This document shows, piece after piece, positions 1 through 10,572 of a stretch of DNA of 64,000 nucleotides. Made by a program: the position numbers and the translations under genes. Where the stretch lies: positions 6,662,953 through 6,726,952 of the forward strand of contig NC_088324.1 in assembly GCF_910592395.1 (NCBI RefSeq). The letters run 5' to 3'. Each line of letters opens with the position of its first letter. Position 1 is the stretch's first letter. The notes below the pieces were generated by a model, which saw nothing but the letters and a program-made list of their open reading frames with translations, made no database searches and was not told the DNA's origin. This DNA is from Lineus longissimus (Eukaryota > Nemertea > Pilidiophora > Heteronemertea > Lineidae).

Positions 1-2901
1 GGCTGAATCATAAAATGACTAAGTCCAAATGAATAGGCCGATTTTACTGGTGGCAGGCGAACATCAGAAAGAACAGCCACAGCTGATAATTGACTCCCTT
101 TTCGTGGGCAATGCCAATGCCTTCCACGTAAGTGGATAAAAGACATGAACATTGACATGGGGTAGTCCTGTACTGAATGAATGAATACAATACAACTAGC
201 GTCCTTGTGGTATGCCTATAGTGTTGGTTGACCAAAAATTTCTGATCTAGTGTCTATGATAAAGCCAGCTTCATGGGTCTGCAGAATGTCCCAATAAAGA
301 AGTCTTGCTGTCAACGAATGAATTAAAGAACAGATTTACTTATTAATTTACCAATCAATTTTATTATCCAAACGGGATTTACAGGTCATAATCAATAACG
401 TCATCATCCTCTTCTCCTTCCGAAAACTCAATCCCCTCAACAAACTGCTCAAGCTCATCATTTACCATCTCTACCACCTCCCCAACTTCGTCATCGTCCT
501 CAGGAACTAGGCCACTGGCTCGTCAACCCTTCATAATCGTCTGTTGTGTGACCCTTTCCCAGCCGAGGCTGATCATCCTGACCACATCCCGCCTGGTGAT
601 CCGCTCACAATGTCCTTGATCATCGGTGTGGCCGATTTTCCACACTTTCCAAATGGTCCTCAGGTGACACTTGAAGCTCCTGTTTACGGTTAAGTCCAAG
701 GGCTGCAACAGCGAAGTACATCGTCCTGGGATAAAAGTGTCTGTCCCATTCTCTGCGGTGATTGCATCACGAAATTGCTGATTTCGATGCGCCGGATACC
801 TGTCTAAAAGTAACAGGAACGTGGCCCCTGCTACAAATAGCACAATCAGGGCCTGCAACCACTCGATTAGCGATTGGTGTCGTGCCCAACCCTGTGGACT
901 ACCACTTACCTGGAAAAGCAAACAACAAGTATGAACATTTACATTACTTTTCTGAACAGTCAGACACGCACAATGTTTTGGTTGCATCCATGACAAACCT
1001 ACAACAATCTTAGTCAAAGAAGTTCTGATTTTCCTAAAAAATACTACCATTAACTAGAATGTCTGAACGTCAATGACATCACTGATGACGTCAGGTACAT
1101 GTCCTGTACTACAACCACGGACTTGTATTCTATGCCAATTACTCACTCGCACATTGTCTGGAGCATCCGCCTGAAGCTGCCGAATGACGTCACCATCTGG
1201 TGTCAAGCCTCTGAAGTTGAGCTCGGCTCGTCCTTTTCGTCCGTCTGTCGTAACTACTAGAGTTACCGTGCATCCAAGTTTCGGGTTGCCTTGGGATGAT
1301 CTAATGTCAACTTTCTGGGATCCAGTCGCTTAAATTGTTGATCTTGGCACCATATCAAACAACACGAACGTCTCATTCATGTTTATGATGACATCAAAAT
1401 CAGCGTCTCTGATGAGGTCGGCAAAATCTCCCCGGTAGTCGGCAACTAAAGCCTGGGCGTTGTCAGGTAACCCCCTTGAATCGTTGGTCTTCCTTCGATA
1501 GCTGATTTGTTTCCTGAAATGGAATTTGCATATTGTTAAAATTCACCGAATACAATCCATACGTTAAGGCTGATCCATGCAACAGCGGAATAAAGCTCAC
1601 CTTTCCATAAAGTTGCTAAGCCAATGTGCAGATGCATGGAAAAGGTATAGCAGGGGTCTCTGTTCTTGTCTTTCGGCCTTCGTTTCGTTCGGAAGCTCTG
1701 CCCACCATTGCCGAAATTCTCTTCCAGCTTGCCCTTTAATATCCTCACCGGAAACAGGGAAACCAAGTCTTCGGCGCTCAAGGAACCAGGTGTTCAAATT
1801 GTTTTCCATTTCGGGCCACTGTGCTGAAATAAAAAAGCTAACACGTTTAACATCTTTGGAAATATTGATTGGTGATGACCACTGGTATGAACGAAATATT
1901 AGTCCTAAGAATAAAGGTCCCTGGAACAATAATACTGATTGTTAAAGCCATGGTCAGGGTCAGTCGCTTTGATGTATCATGCGACTTATTCTTCCGTCCA
2001 TGACACAGAAGCGGACTTATTCCAGTCAGTATAGGCCAACAAAGAAGGAAATTCATTTAGCGAGGAATAGAATGCTTGAAGAAAAACTACCTTGTGGATC
2101 AGTTCCGTGTTACCGTTGTCTCCCCCGTCTTCTATGGTCTTGAGTTGATTTATCTCTGAGGGCAAACAAGTCATCCTGTGTGCTTATCGAACGTCTAAAT
2201 GTCTGCGGTGCTATGCGGTGGTGTCCAGCACAGGATGTCGCAGTTTCAGCATGACGTAATCCTATAGCATGCTCCAATTGGTATGTCTCGATAAGGTCAA
2301 TCTTCTGATTGAGACTGTAGCTTTTCTGGTGCCTACGTGCACCCGGTACAGCTTGGTTAGCATCATCTACATCATCATCATCAGTAGTGGTATCAGGGTC
2401 AGGGCTGTCAACATCATCTCCATTCCATACGTTAAGATCATCATGGTGCCTGCTAGGCCTACCCACAAACTCCATCGGATTGCGTGCATCTTACCAGAAG
2501 AACGTGGTCAAAGCAAGATGGCAGAAAACAATAGTGACAATTGACACGAAAGTTCCCTTTATTGGATTTTCCCCTCAAGAAAACGATTCCATAATCGATT
2601 AGATAAAATAAATTCATTTAAAAGACTCTGGATCGGTCAACCATTTACATGGACTTGTAATAGACTTACGTAACTTCAATAATCATCACCCTGACTACAG
2701 GGATTACTGGCCCTGGCCGCGACCAGGCGTTATTGAATTGACAACATTTACAAGGTTGTCTTCCTATATCCATTGATCACTATAATTGGCTGTCATATTG
2801 AATGTTTGCAGCCCACCCGTAAAATACTACAGACTGCCATGTTTCTGGACTAAGTCATTTTCGAGCCATTTCCTGGCGCTCGGTTAAGTGGGAGAAGACA
2901 G
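1..2901 (-). mobile_element. pogo/Tigger-like DNA transposon, copy 1 (pogo-A), left end outside window
   Basis: Near-identical to the complete copy at 48355-51281; base 1 here matches base 48381, so only the 26-bp left terminal inverted repeat is missing. The right terminal inverted repeat is at 2876-2901 and is followed by TA (2902-2903), the expected target duplication of the Tc1/mariner-pogo superfamily. Transposase pieces lie on the - strand. The matching flank after the right end in both copies shows that the two copies arose by duplication of a filled locus, not by two insertions. Confidence 0.85.
523..2475 (-). pseudogene. pogo-A transposase relic, copy 1
   Basis: Read on the - strand in order: an acidic N-terminus then a psq-like helix-turn-helix (2475-2110), a CENP-B/Tc5-type DNA-binding domain (about 1820-1600, motifs WPEMEN and FRQWW), the start of the DDE_1 core (about 1515-1170, motifs NMNET and NPKLGCTV), and the rest of the core (about 896-523, motifs LLLLDRYPAHR and CTSLLQPLDL). 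Spliceosomal introns are visible: donor ATGGAAAG|GTGAGC near 1600 joins in frame to acceptor TTTCAG|GAAAC near 1515, and a second intron probably spans about 1172-897. The expected first catalytic Asp reads Asn in NMNET. An in-frame stop follows RSTI (about 1333). Inactive; the role was cut-and-paste transposition in the nucleus. Confidence 0.8.
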
Positions 2902-2903
2902 TA

Positions 2904-3153
2904 TGTCGGGGGTAAACCCCCAGAAATTGAAGTTTGATTAAAAAACAGTGAGAATAATCGTGTGGTACTCTCTCGGAGCTCAGAATAGTCGAGTTGCTTC
3001 ATTCGCGCGTTTATCTCTTCTGGCGGCCATTTTAAGTCAAATTTAAGCCATTTGAAACGAATCCATGGACTTGAGAAACATTGTTTACATTGGATACGTC
3101 GTATGCACGTTAACCATAGTAGCGCTTCGCAGAAAAGCCTCTGCTGCGCGCTT
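2904..3153. mobile_element. Right arm of the outer element that hosts pogo-A (copy 1)
   Basis: This stretch is absent from the U1/U2 and U2/U3 borders but present at 51284-51542 in the second copy. It ends in GCTGCGCGCTT (3143-3153), the inverted complement of AAGCGCGCAGC at 47323-47333 beyond the other side of pogo-A. A hairpin of the form GCAGAAAAGCC-loop-GGCTTTTCTGC, complete in copy 2, has lost about 10 bases here. No coding sequence seen. Confidence 0.5.
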
Positions 3154-3154
3154 A

Positions 3155-3995
3155 TTATCCCTGAAAGTAAAAGCTCTCCGCCATGCAGGGTGAATCCCCT
3201 CTACAGGTAACTATGCAGCGACGTCAAGCCGATATCAACTACAGGAATTTTGAAAATAAATCACAGCGAGTGGAGCTGCAAAAATGATAATATGCTCCTT
3301 GGATGTCTGTACGGAAAGTTCATGTGGAAAGGGAAAAGGGAAATGGGAAAATCGTAATGCTGAAAGTATAAATCGCTTGAAATCTGCGGGGTTTTTTTGG
3401 TTGATGCGTTTGATAACAAGTAAGACCTGTAAGAAAGGCAAACTAATGAAGAAAAACGCCGACTCATATTACGCACGAGACGATAATAATGACGCAATTA
3501 GTCACAAACAGCTCAATATTGATGACTCATCGAAAGTCTTTAAAAATCTATATCGTAAATGATGACTTGGATATTTGTACAAATTTTGACTTTTGCTCTT
3601 ATAAATTAATGATATGTACCACACACACACGAACAACGAGAGCATTGCTGTAAATACAATTGAAAGTTATTCCAAATTGTGATCATTGAAATTACAGGTG
3701 ATAAAGATTGATACCTTTTTTATAGGCCACCCGATATATCCTTTCAAACTCAATCTACTTTCCACTCAAGCAAAAAATGATTTATTAATAACAAAGACAC
3801 AAGAAACATTTTGTTTCTCATAGCGAGAACTCGATCAATATAATATATAGATATTAAACGTATTGACTTCATATAGTTCATATAATGTAATATTACAACG
3901 GCGAATTCAAAGCAAAACTGGACATCCCATCGCTATTTTCCAAATGGTTCAAGGCATTAGGTCGTATTCGACTTGGTACAAGAGTAAGACTGATT
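3155..3995 (+). promoter_or_regulatory. Unit 1 leader: upstream region of the jellyroll-PAN gene
   Basis: This block of about 840 bp starts every unit. It holds a conserved ATG in a CCGCCATGC context followed 24 nt later by a strong donor CTACAG|GTAACT (possible short 5' exon), an AC-rich microsatellite near 3615, an inverted repeat AGAAACA-TTT-TGTTTCT (3802-3818), and an AT-rich stretch AATATAATATATAGATATT about 150 bp before the first ATG that could serve as a TATA-type core promoter. No coding exon is convincing here. The regulatory role is inferred from conservation and position. Confidence 0.4.
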
Positions 3996-6900
3996 ATGAC
4001 AGCTGATCGGAATCATGGCATAGATTCCAAAAAGGTGCTGTTGATTGACTTCAACTTTTGTTGGTGTTTGATGGTGGCATCAGTGATGATTTCTTTGTCA
4101 TACTTTATGTGCACTTGTGCACTTATAACACTTAATATAGGAGGTGTGACTGCTGGCTCTCCCCCGAAAGGTAAGATAGAGACCACGATATAAGGGCATT
4201 GTTGTTCCCAACAAGTTAGTCAGTGATTTAGCTTTAACTTACGAACATAACGTGAAGTCAAAGTACACGCTATATTCGTGACCTAACATGTTTGAACAAC
4301 TGGCATCGGCCTAGAACACCGATGATGGGCCAGACGAGCATGTGTTAATGAGAGATGAAATGCTTGTGACCACGTACGGGGGGGGGGGCTGTTCTCAATT
4401 AAAGTCTCTATAGTTTAAGTATTCGCTGCAAGAAACTGTCGTTTATGGGTTCTAGTACTTTTTTTCACAAACGCTTATGAGAAATATTACAAATACTAAT
4501 GTTATTATAATATTATGATTGTTAGCTTTTCTGGATTACAAGCTTGATGGATCTGATCCGGATATACGGTTTGTATATCACAGCACATATACAGTAAGTA
4601 GATTGAATTTTATCGGTCTTTTCGCAAGTTAGGCCAAACCTTATCAAAGTGTGCGTAATGGGTACAAGAGGGTGTTCAAAGCACACACTACCGCAAGGAA
4701 TATTATGACACGATCAGGACAGATTGTCCTGTCATAGGATAATGTTTAATTCATGCCATTTGAAAAAGACATGAGTAAGCCAAAGGTTGAAGAAAGCATT
4801 GATGCATTCTGATTTGAATGATCACTTAACTTTGAATGGGCCTGGATCAGTAGATGACTGACCAACACTAAAGCTGACCTGTCCGAAATTACACTTTATT
4901 TCCAATCATGAAAAATTCAGTACATTCGGTTTTTGAAAATGTCCTTTTCTAAATCAAGTCTCATTACTTTTAAGGTACATTCATATTTCTGACCATGGGA
5001 ACAGTGGAAATATAAGGCATCACCTGGATCATTATTCTCAAGGTCATCAAAATCAATCTCATTGTCCTCAGCATCTTCATCTGCATCTTCGAGAAGGTCA
5101 TTAGCAATATTTTTGTACTCCCCGTTTTCATTCGGGACGAGTCCGGCTACCTGAAAGGCACGTGATGTGGATTCAGGAGGGACGTCATCCCAGGCTCGGC
5201 TATGTAGAACAGATGCAAGGTGTATTCTGGGACTGGTGCCATCGGCTGCAGTATTTGCATGCTTCCAGTCTTTCCAGCGGCGCTGACATGAGCTTTAAAT
5301 GCCCTCATAATGGTCAAGTCCAAAGGTTGACTCATAGATGTGCACCGCGCGGGAATGTTATCAAGGAGATCACCAGCTCCTACAATAGGGGCACAGAATT
5401 CATCAGCCAAGTGAGGTCTTAACTGATCTAAGAGTAAAAGCCTTGTATTTGGTTCAAATTCACCAATGAATGGAGAAAAGACTTCATCAAGCCAATGTTG
5501 GAGTGTGTCATGATTCTCCCACCCTGACCGTGATGAAGTGACGCGGACATTTTCAGGAATGTTTCCAAGTCCACGAATTTCTCGGAAGAAGCCTGGTTCT
5601 CTGAACACAATATGGGCTAGCATTTTTTCCCCATTAGATCGAATTGTCAACCCAACGGTACATCCTAATTAAGAATTGCCCCTTGAAGTTTTAACGTCAA
5701 CATCCCTCTGTCCAGGATTAGCTGCCGTATACATGGGCAGAAAGTCCAACTCACAAAAGGTTTGATTCATATTGTAAATATTCATATTGTATGTTGCCTC
5801 ACTGTGTCCCTGACGTTTCCTTGAAATCGGCGGACACGCTCATTAGCTTCAGCTGGAATCGAAGTCGTGTTTCTTGTCTTGCGACGAAATACAATACGTT
5901 TCCGTATCATGAAATCGCTGATCCTTCCTGGAGAGCACTGAAAGATGGACCGCTCCGGTCGGTTCAAAAGGTAGTTGTCTCTATCATCACTTGGAAGCTC
6001 ATCCCACCAGCGGTGGAATTCCAGCTCGGCAGCATGGACCAGATCACCTCTGGAGACGGGGTGGGCAAGACGAGAAATTCGAGAAATCGGTTGTGAACCT
6101 GCTCCTCCACTTGTGGCCACCATCCGTCGTGGTCGCTTCTGACCCTGCTACTTGGAGCATTGTTCTCGGCCTGCTCCATTAACATTTCCCGATTTGCTAT
6201 CCATCTTCGCAATGACGTAACTGCCAACCTGAAGCGTCTGGCATACTCTGCCACATTAAGCAGCCAACCATGTTCAATCGCATGTTCACAATCGAGGACG
6301 TGGCGCAATGGTGCAGTTACACTATAGCTGTTGTGACGTCTTGGTAGTCTAGAACTAGCAACTTCATCATCCTCATCAGTGTCCATACCAATGGCAGTTG
6401 AGAGTATGAACACAAGATACAACAGATTTTTGCGAATTTTCGCATTTGGCATTATCTCCAGCTGGAAAAGGTCTGTCTCTCCAGCTGGAAAAGGTCTGTC
6501 CTGAAGCTCATAGGCCTGCATGTACCATAAACCTACCTGTACCTATTACATCACGGCAATAATCGAGTCAAACAGACCACTCTCATGGGGACATCAAGCC
6601 TGGCTGAAAATTGATTAGGCCAAGTTGACGCTACTGCCTACCCCAGGATCTAATGCTTACATGATTTCTCCCATTGTGGGCCTCAAATTGGTTTTGGTTG
6701 TAAACTAGGCCGAAGACCGATAAAGTCCGAACTTACTGTATATAGTAACTGGCTTGAGGCTACTTCGGGTCACTTTAGCCCAATGGTAATAGGCAGGTTT
6801 CGCACCGTTACGAACTACGAAAACCGAGCACGAAAATCGAAAGAAGACGAAGAAATATTCTCATAGGGGAGCAAAATCTAAAGTCTTCTCCTGCTTTTTG

Positions 6901-9900
6901 GCTGGGGAAGCCTAATGTAACAAAGAATTAGAAATAGTTTTATTATAATAGTGGATTAAAATCAATAGTCTTCACCAGCCAACAAGCTTAATTAACAACA
7001 TCACCTTACAACCGGAAAGCAACTATCACTTATATGTTTACCATCCCGTGACCAGCTCAATTTTTATCATTTTTATTTCGTAGCCTATCTGGAAATGCGG
7101 AGTACGTTGAGTCTCTAGTTTTTGAGAAAGTGCTTCAGTTTAATGATAAGCACGCATCTGCAACTCTACCTTACATGAATACATTAAAATACAAACAGAT
7201 TACAATTACCTTTTATATAAGATTCCTTCCGAACAAGCCTGCCCAGAATCTGTGGGTATGTTTCCGTACTGATGTAGAAAGAATTAACATAGGAAATAAC
7301 CTAAATAAGCAAGTGAGGATTGGTGTGTGGCACAAGGATACCTCTAAACATATCATTGTACAAGACATTTTTTACTTTTACATCGACTATCAATCGATTG
7401 TCAGTCGCAAATGTTGGCAGCATTTTGCTGTTACAATTACCAGTAATAAGTCTACTCCTAAGCCCCATGTCAAACTTTATAGGAACGGAAACCTCTTAAA
7501 CATGATAAAGTTTAAGCGATACATAAATACGCATAAGAGGAGAAAGTTTTCATTTTTGGGTCAATTCAATCATATGAATCAAATGTCGAATTTGAGGTTT
7601 TACCCAACTATCGTGACAAACCTTGATATTTTGAGGAGCAAAAAAAGAGGTAGGTTGGTCAACTTGTTAAGTATCTGAGCCGGAGGCCTGCACCACGACT
7701 TTGAATGCGAGTTTAATATTTTCATATTATGCATTGGTCCGACTAGGAATTTTAGGATATTATTGTGCTGGGAGACGCAGTTTTCTTGTGAAAACTTGAA
7801 TTTATGTTGACATCAGACGACTGTAATTCAAAATCCAATCAGTCGTAATGAGCATCATCAGATACCTAAGCTAATCAAATAATGAAAAGGCTAGTGGCCA
7901 TTGTGCTCGCCGGTATTCAGGTAATGACTTAATTGACTTAATTGACAATGGGCCTTGAAAAGTAGGTCAAATCAAAAACCGGTATAATATGTAATGTATC
8001 CTTGCTGGGAGTAACAACTTGTTCGAATACGAATCACTAATCACACTTTCTAGGTTTTTCACTTTTTACCCTCTGGTGGTGTCCATGTCGAGAAAGAGAT
8101 CAGACCAAAATTCAGTGACAGAGGTAACCTGACCTAGGGTGTGTATAAAGTTTCAAGACCATATCCCTAGCAGTTTTGAAACGTGCCACAGTTATGCTCA
8201 AACGGCCAATTTTCGCCATTTGACCTCTATGACCTTGAAAAACAAGTCAAATCGAAAACCTCTATGATATGTGATGTATCCTGGCTGGGAGTACCTACCA
8301 TAACAATTTTATCAAAAACAAATCACTAATAAGTGAGATATCACACTTTTTGTGTTTTCAGTTTTGGCCCCCTGCTGGCCAAGTCAATAATCAGATCAGA
8401 CCAAAATTGGCTGTCAGAGGTCATCTGACCTAGGGGGTCATTTATAAAAACGTCCAAGCTCATAGCCCTACCAGTTAAGAAACGTGCCACAGTTACACTC
8501 AAACGGCAAATTTACGCCATTACACCTCTGTGACCCAGAAAAGAAGGTACAATCAAAAACACGTATGATATGTGATGTATCCTTGCTAGGAGTACCTACC
8601 ATAAAAATGTCATTAAAAAACAAGTTACTTATAAGTGAGATATCACACTATTTATGTTTACAGTTTTGGTCCCCCTGGTGGCCAAGTCAAGAATCAGACC
8701 GGACCGAAATTCAGTGTCAAAGGTCATCCGACCAAGGGGGTCCTGAATACATAGTTTTGAGTTCATAGCCCAAGCAGTTAAGAAACGTGCCACTGTTTTT
8801 GAAATAGGATACGACGGACGACGACGATGACGATGACGGACCACGGACACTGCGGTGTTGTTAGACTCACCGTATCGGTGAGCCAAAAATCAGCATCGGT
8901 CGGAATGGTTCAACCAAATTCTTATGTCAGGAAAACATCAGGACAATGGCCAATATTACTGCAGTTCATCAAACGTTATCAGCAAGTTGGTATTTTAATA
9001 TACTATGGAAATGTTACTCTACATGTGCAAGTTGTGGCAATATTTATATTTTTTAGCATGCGAAATGTCCCCAAACCTCTTCGGCACATGCAGCTTGTTT
9101 TTAAAGGAATGGGTTTATTTTTCTCCTGTTTCTGAGCAAACAATACTTCTGAATGTTTTTGACGATCTCCAAATTTTGTTTGTACTCTTAGTTATAAAAA
9201 ACATGATTTTCATAAATGTTCCCCCTCAAACCTTCACCTCATTAACAGGGTCACTGAAGGCAGTGAAGGCAGTGTTGCTTTGCCGTGATTTGTTGGGCAG
9301 AAACCTTGCAAACTACGCCTTTTCTTTCCCACTTTTCTAATTGTTCGAAGCTAACTTAGGAAAAGATGACGAATGTACGCACTGCCAGTGTATTTTTATG
9401 TGTTCAAGCAATTACAAGTTACGTCATCTGCCGCCGAGGTTGTAAAAAGGAAACATCTATATCTACAGCAAGACGTCACAGCGTAGATCCATGGCTCCAT
9501 GCAGCGGCTTACTAGTGCATCGGTCCTCATAGAGAGGATCGACGCATGGAGGGCTGACTCACTCGGTTCAAATCGGAGTCAACATCGGAATAGCATGATA
9601 ATTCGAGCAGATTTCGAATTTGTCCTTTTTTTGTGAAATTGGTCGATGGAAACAACTTTATAGAGGTGACTGGGCAGCCGACAGCTTTGGAATACTGCCC
9701 TTCAATTCCTAATACCAACGGTTTTCCGAACAAGCATATTTCGGCTTAAATTAAAAATTAGCTTCTTGTCTCCTCCAATAATGAACATTTTGGAATAGCT
9801 TTATAGTACAATTAGAGAAATATTGGCATCTGTTCAACAAGATAGCTGCCGAAACATGAGCATTAGTTGCAGCGAACATATGCCGAACAGGTTATATCGA

Positions 9901-10455
9901 GGGGAAGTTGCTGAAAACAATGCATAGGCCTATTCGTGAATGTGGCAGTTGTCTTTATGTCTATAAACACCTCGAGAGCTTTTTCAAGTAATAAAAGCTT
10001 ATCAGCTATCCAGATCAGAGTCCAATATATTTACAGTAATATAGTAATATGTCTAGAGTAAGAATAGTTCCTTATATGTAAATTGTCGATCAGACGAATG
10101 CTAAGCCAGCTATGTGCCAAAGTATAAACCAGGCACAAGACCAATGATACTGGGTCAATGAAGTTTTGTTAATGCTTTCGACTCTTCCGTAGCATTCCTG
10201 TTCACCAAACAAGGTACAGTGCACGAAACTTTACAAGAATTAGTAGTTGTGGACCATATTCGATCTAAGCTTGATTGTACCAGAGAATGCTTGAGACACT
10301 TCATGACTAGTGAGGCAGAAAAGTGTCTCGGGTTCCTTTACGAAGTCAGAAGAACCAGTTGTGCGGTTTACAACGTATTTGTGTCGATCTCATCTTTAAA
10401 TAATTATGGAGCGACAACAACCAGGTATCAACGACAGGAATTTGCATGTACCTAA
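3996..10455 (+). CDS. Secreted jellyroll (LamG-like) + PAN/apple protein, unit 1
   Basis: Predicted exons: 3996-4170, 4526-4568, 7084-7649, 10193-10455; donors GTAAGA, GTTTGT and GTAGGT; phases 1, 2, 1 all agree, giving 348 residues. Residues about 27-52 form a hydrophobic signal segment; an internal Met (MVASVMI) may be the real start. The micro-exon supplies LDYKLDGSDPD. Exon 3 gives the jellyroll domain with family motifs FEKVLQFND, ITITFYIRF, CWQHFAVTI, VKLYRNGNLL and SNLRFYP. Exon 4 gives five Cys (DCTREC, KCLGF, SCAVY, ACT), typical of a PAN/apple fold. Expected to be secreted; ligand unknown, perhaps glycan or protein. Intron 2 holds an antisense pogo-B, intron 3 a roughly 310-bp-period repeat element. 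No lesion seen. LamG versus pentraxin-like subfamily is uncertain. Confidence 0.75.
4592..6738 (-). mobile_element. pogo-B transposon in intron 2 of unit 1
   Basis: Terminal inverted repeats start CAGTAAGT (4592) and end ACTTACTG (6738); about 30 bp are alike, including a shared TTATCGGTCTT. TA flanks both ends (4590-4591, 6739-6740). Empty sites in U3 (near 25450 and 24585) confirm the borders. The transposase relic is on the - strand. Confidence 0.8.
5147..6521 (-). pseudogene. pogo-B transposase relic, unit 1
   Basis: Three out-of-frame pieces on the - strand: helix-turn-helix N-terminus (6521-5964; YSVTAPLRHVL, VTSLRRWI), CENP-B-type domain (6123-5782; AELEFHRWWDEL, GWISDF-like, RRKTRN) and DDE_1 core (5650-5147; LLLLDQLRPHLADEF, CTSMSQPLDLTI). 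The coding frame shifts between NRFLEF and PVSRGDL, a lesion shared by all copies. A small deletion near 5670 (CCTAATTAAG) adds a stop shared only with U6. Dead. Confidence 0.75.
7882..8884. repeat. Repeat element with internal ~310-bp copies, intron 3 of unit 1
   Basis: About three diverged copies of a roughly 310-bp motif (GACCTCTGTGACCTTGAAAA ... GTGATGTATCCTTGCTAGGA ... AAGAAACGTGCCAC) end in a CGA-rich run and CGGTGAGCC. Unit 2 has the empty site (CAAATA then AAAAATCAGC near 17094), which sets the borders. Ends are partly inverted (GTGCTCGCCGG at the left, CGGTGAGC at the right). No clear target duplication and no coding sequence. Confidence 0.7.
8885..10192. other. Rest of intron 3, unit 1
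   Basis: Conserved with U2 and U6 but not fully with U4, U5 or U7, where a block is deleted. It contains open frames of about 100 codons that shift or stop in other units, so I do not call a gene. The end carries the exon 4 acceptor CTCTTCCGTAG. Confidence 0.5.
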
Positions 10456-10572
10456 AGTAATAGAGCTCACTATCTAAGGAACAAAGCAAGATATTACATT
10501 TTCATTGAAAAAAAATTGTTGTAAATCATCTGACCCATCTTTTCTGAAAATGGCATGACGATAGCACTGATA

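Noticed and set aside
762-1013. + strand frames opposite the transposase pieces (also 49142-49393, 5162-5422, 44546-45124)
   Set aside because: Shadows of the - strand transposase codons.
7111-7120. Alternative exon 3 acceptor TCTCTAG|TT that would join exon 1 directly in phase
   Set aside because: Phase fits, but codons upstream of it (GNAKYVES against GNARYVES) are conserved mainly by silent changes, and the micro-exon gives a consistent four-exon model with the stronger TTTCGTAG acceptor.
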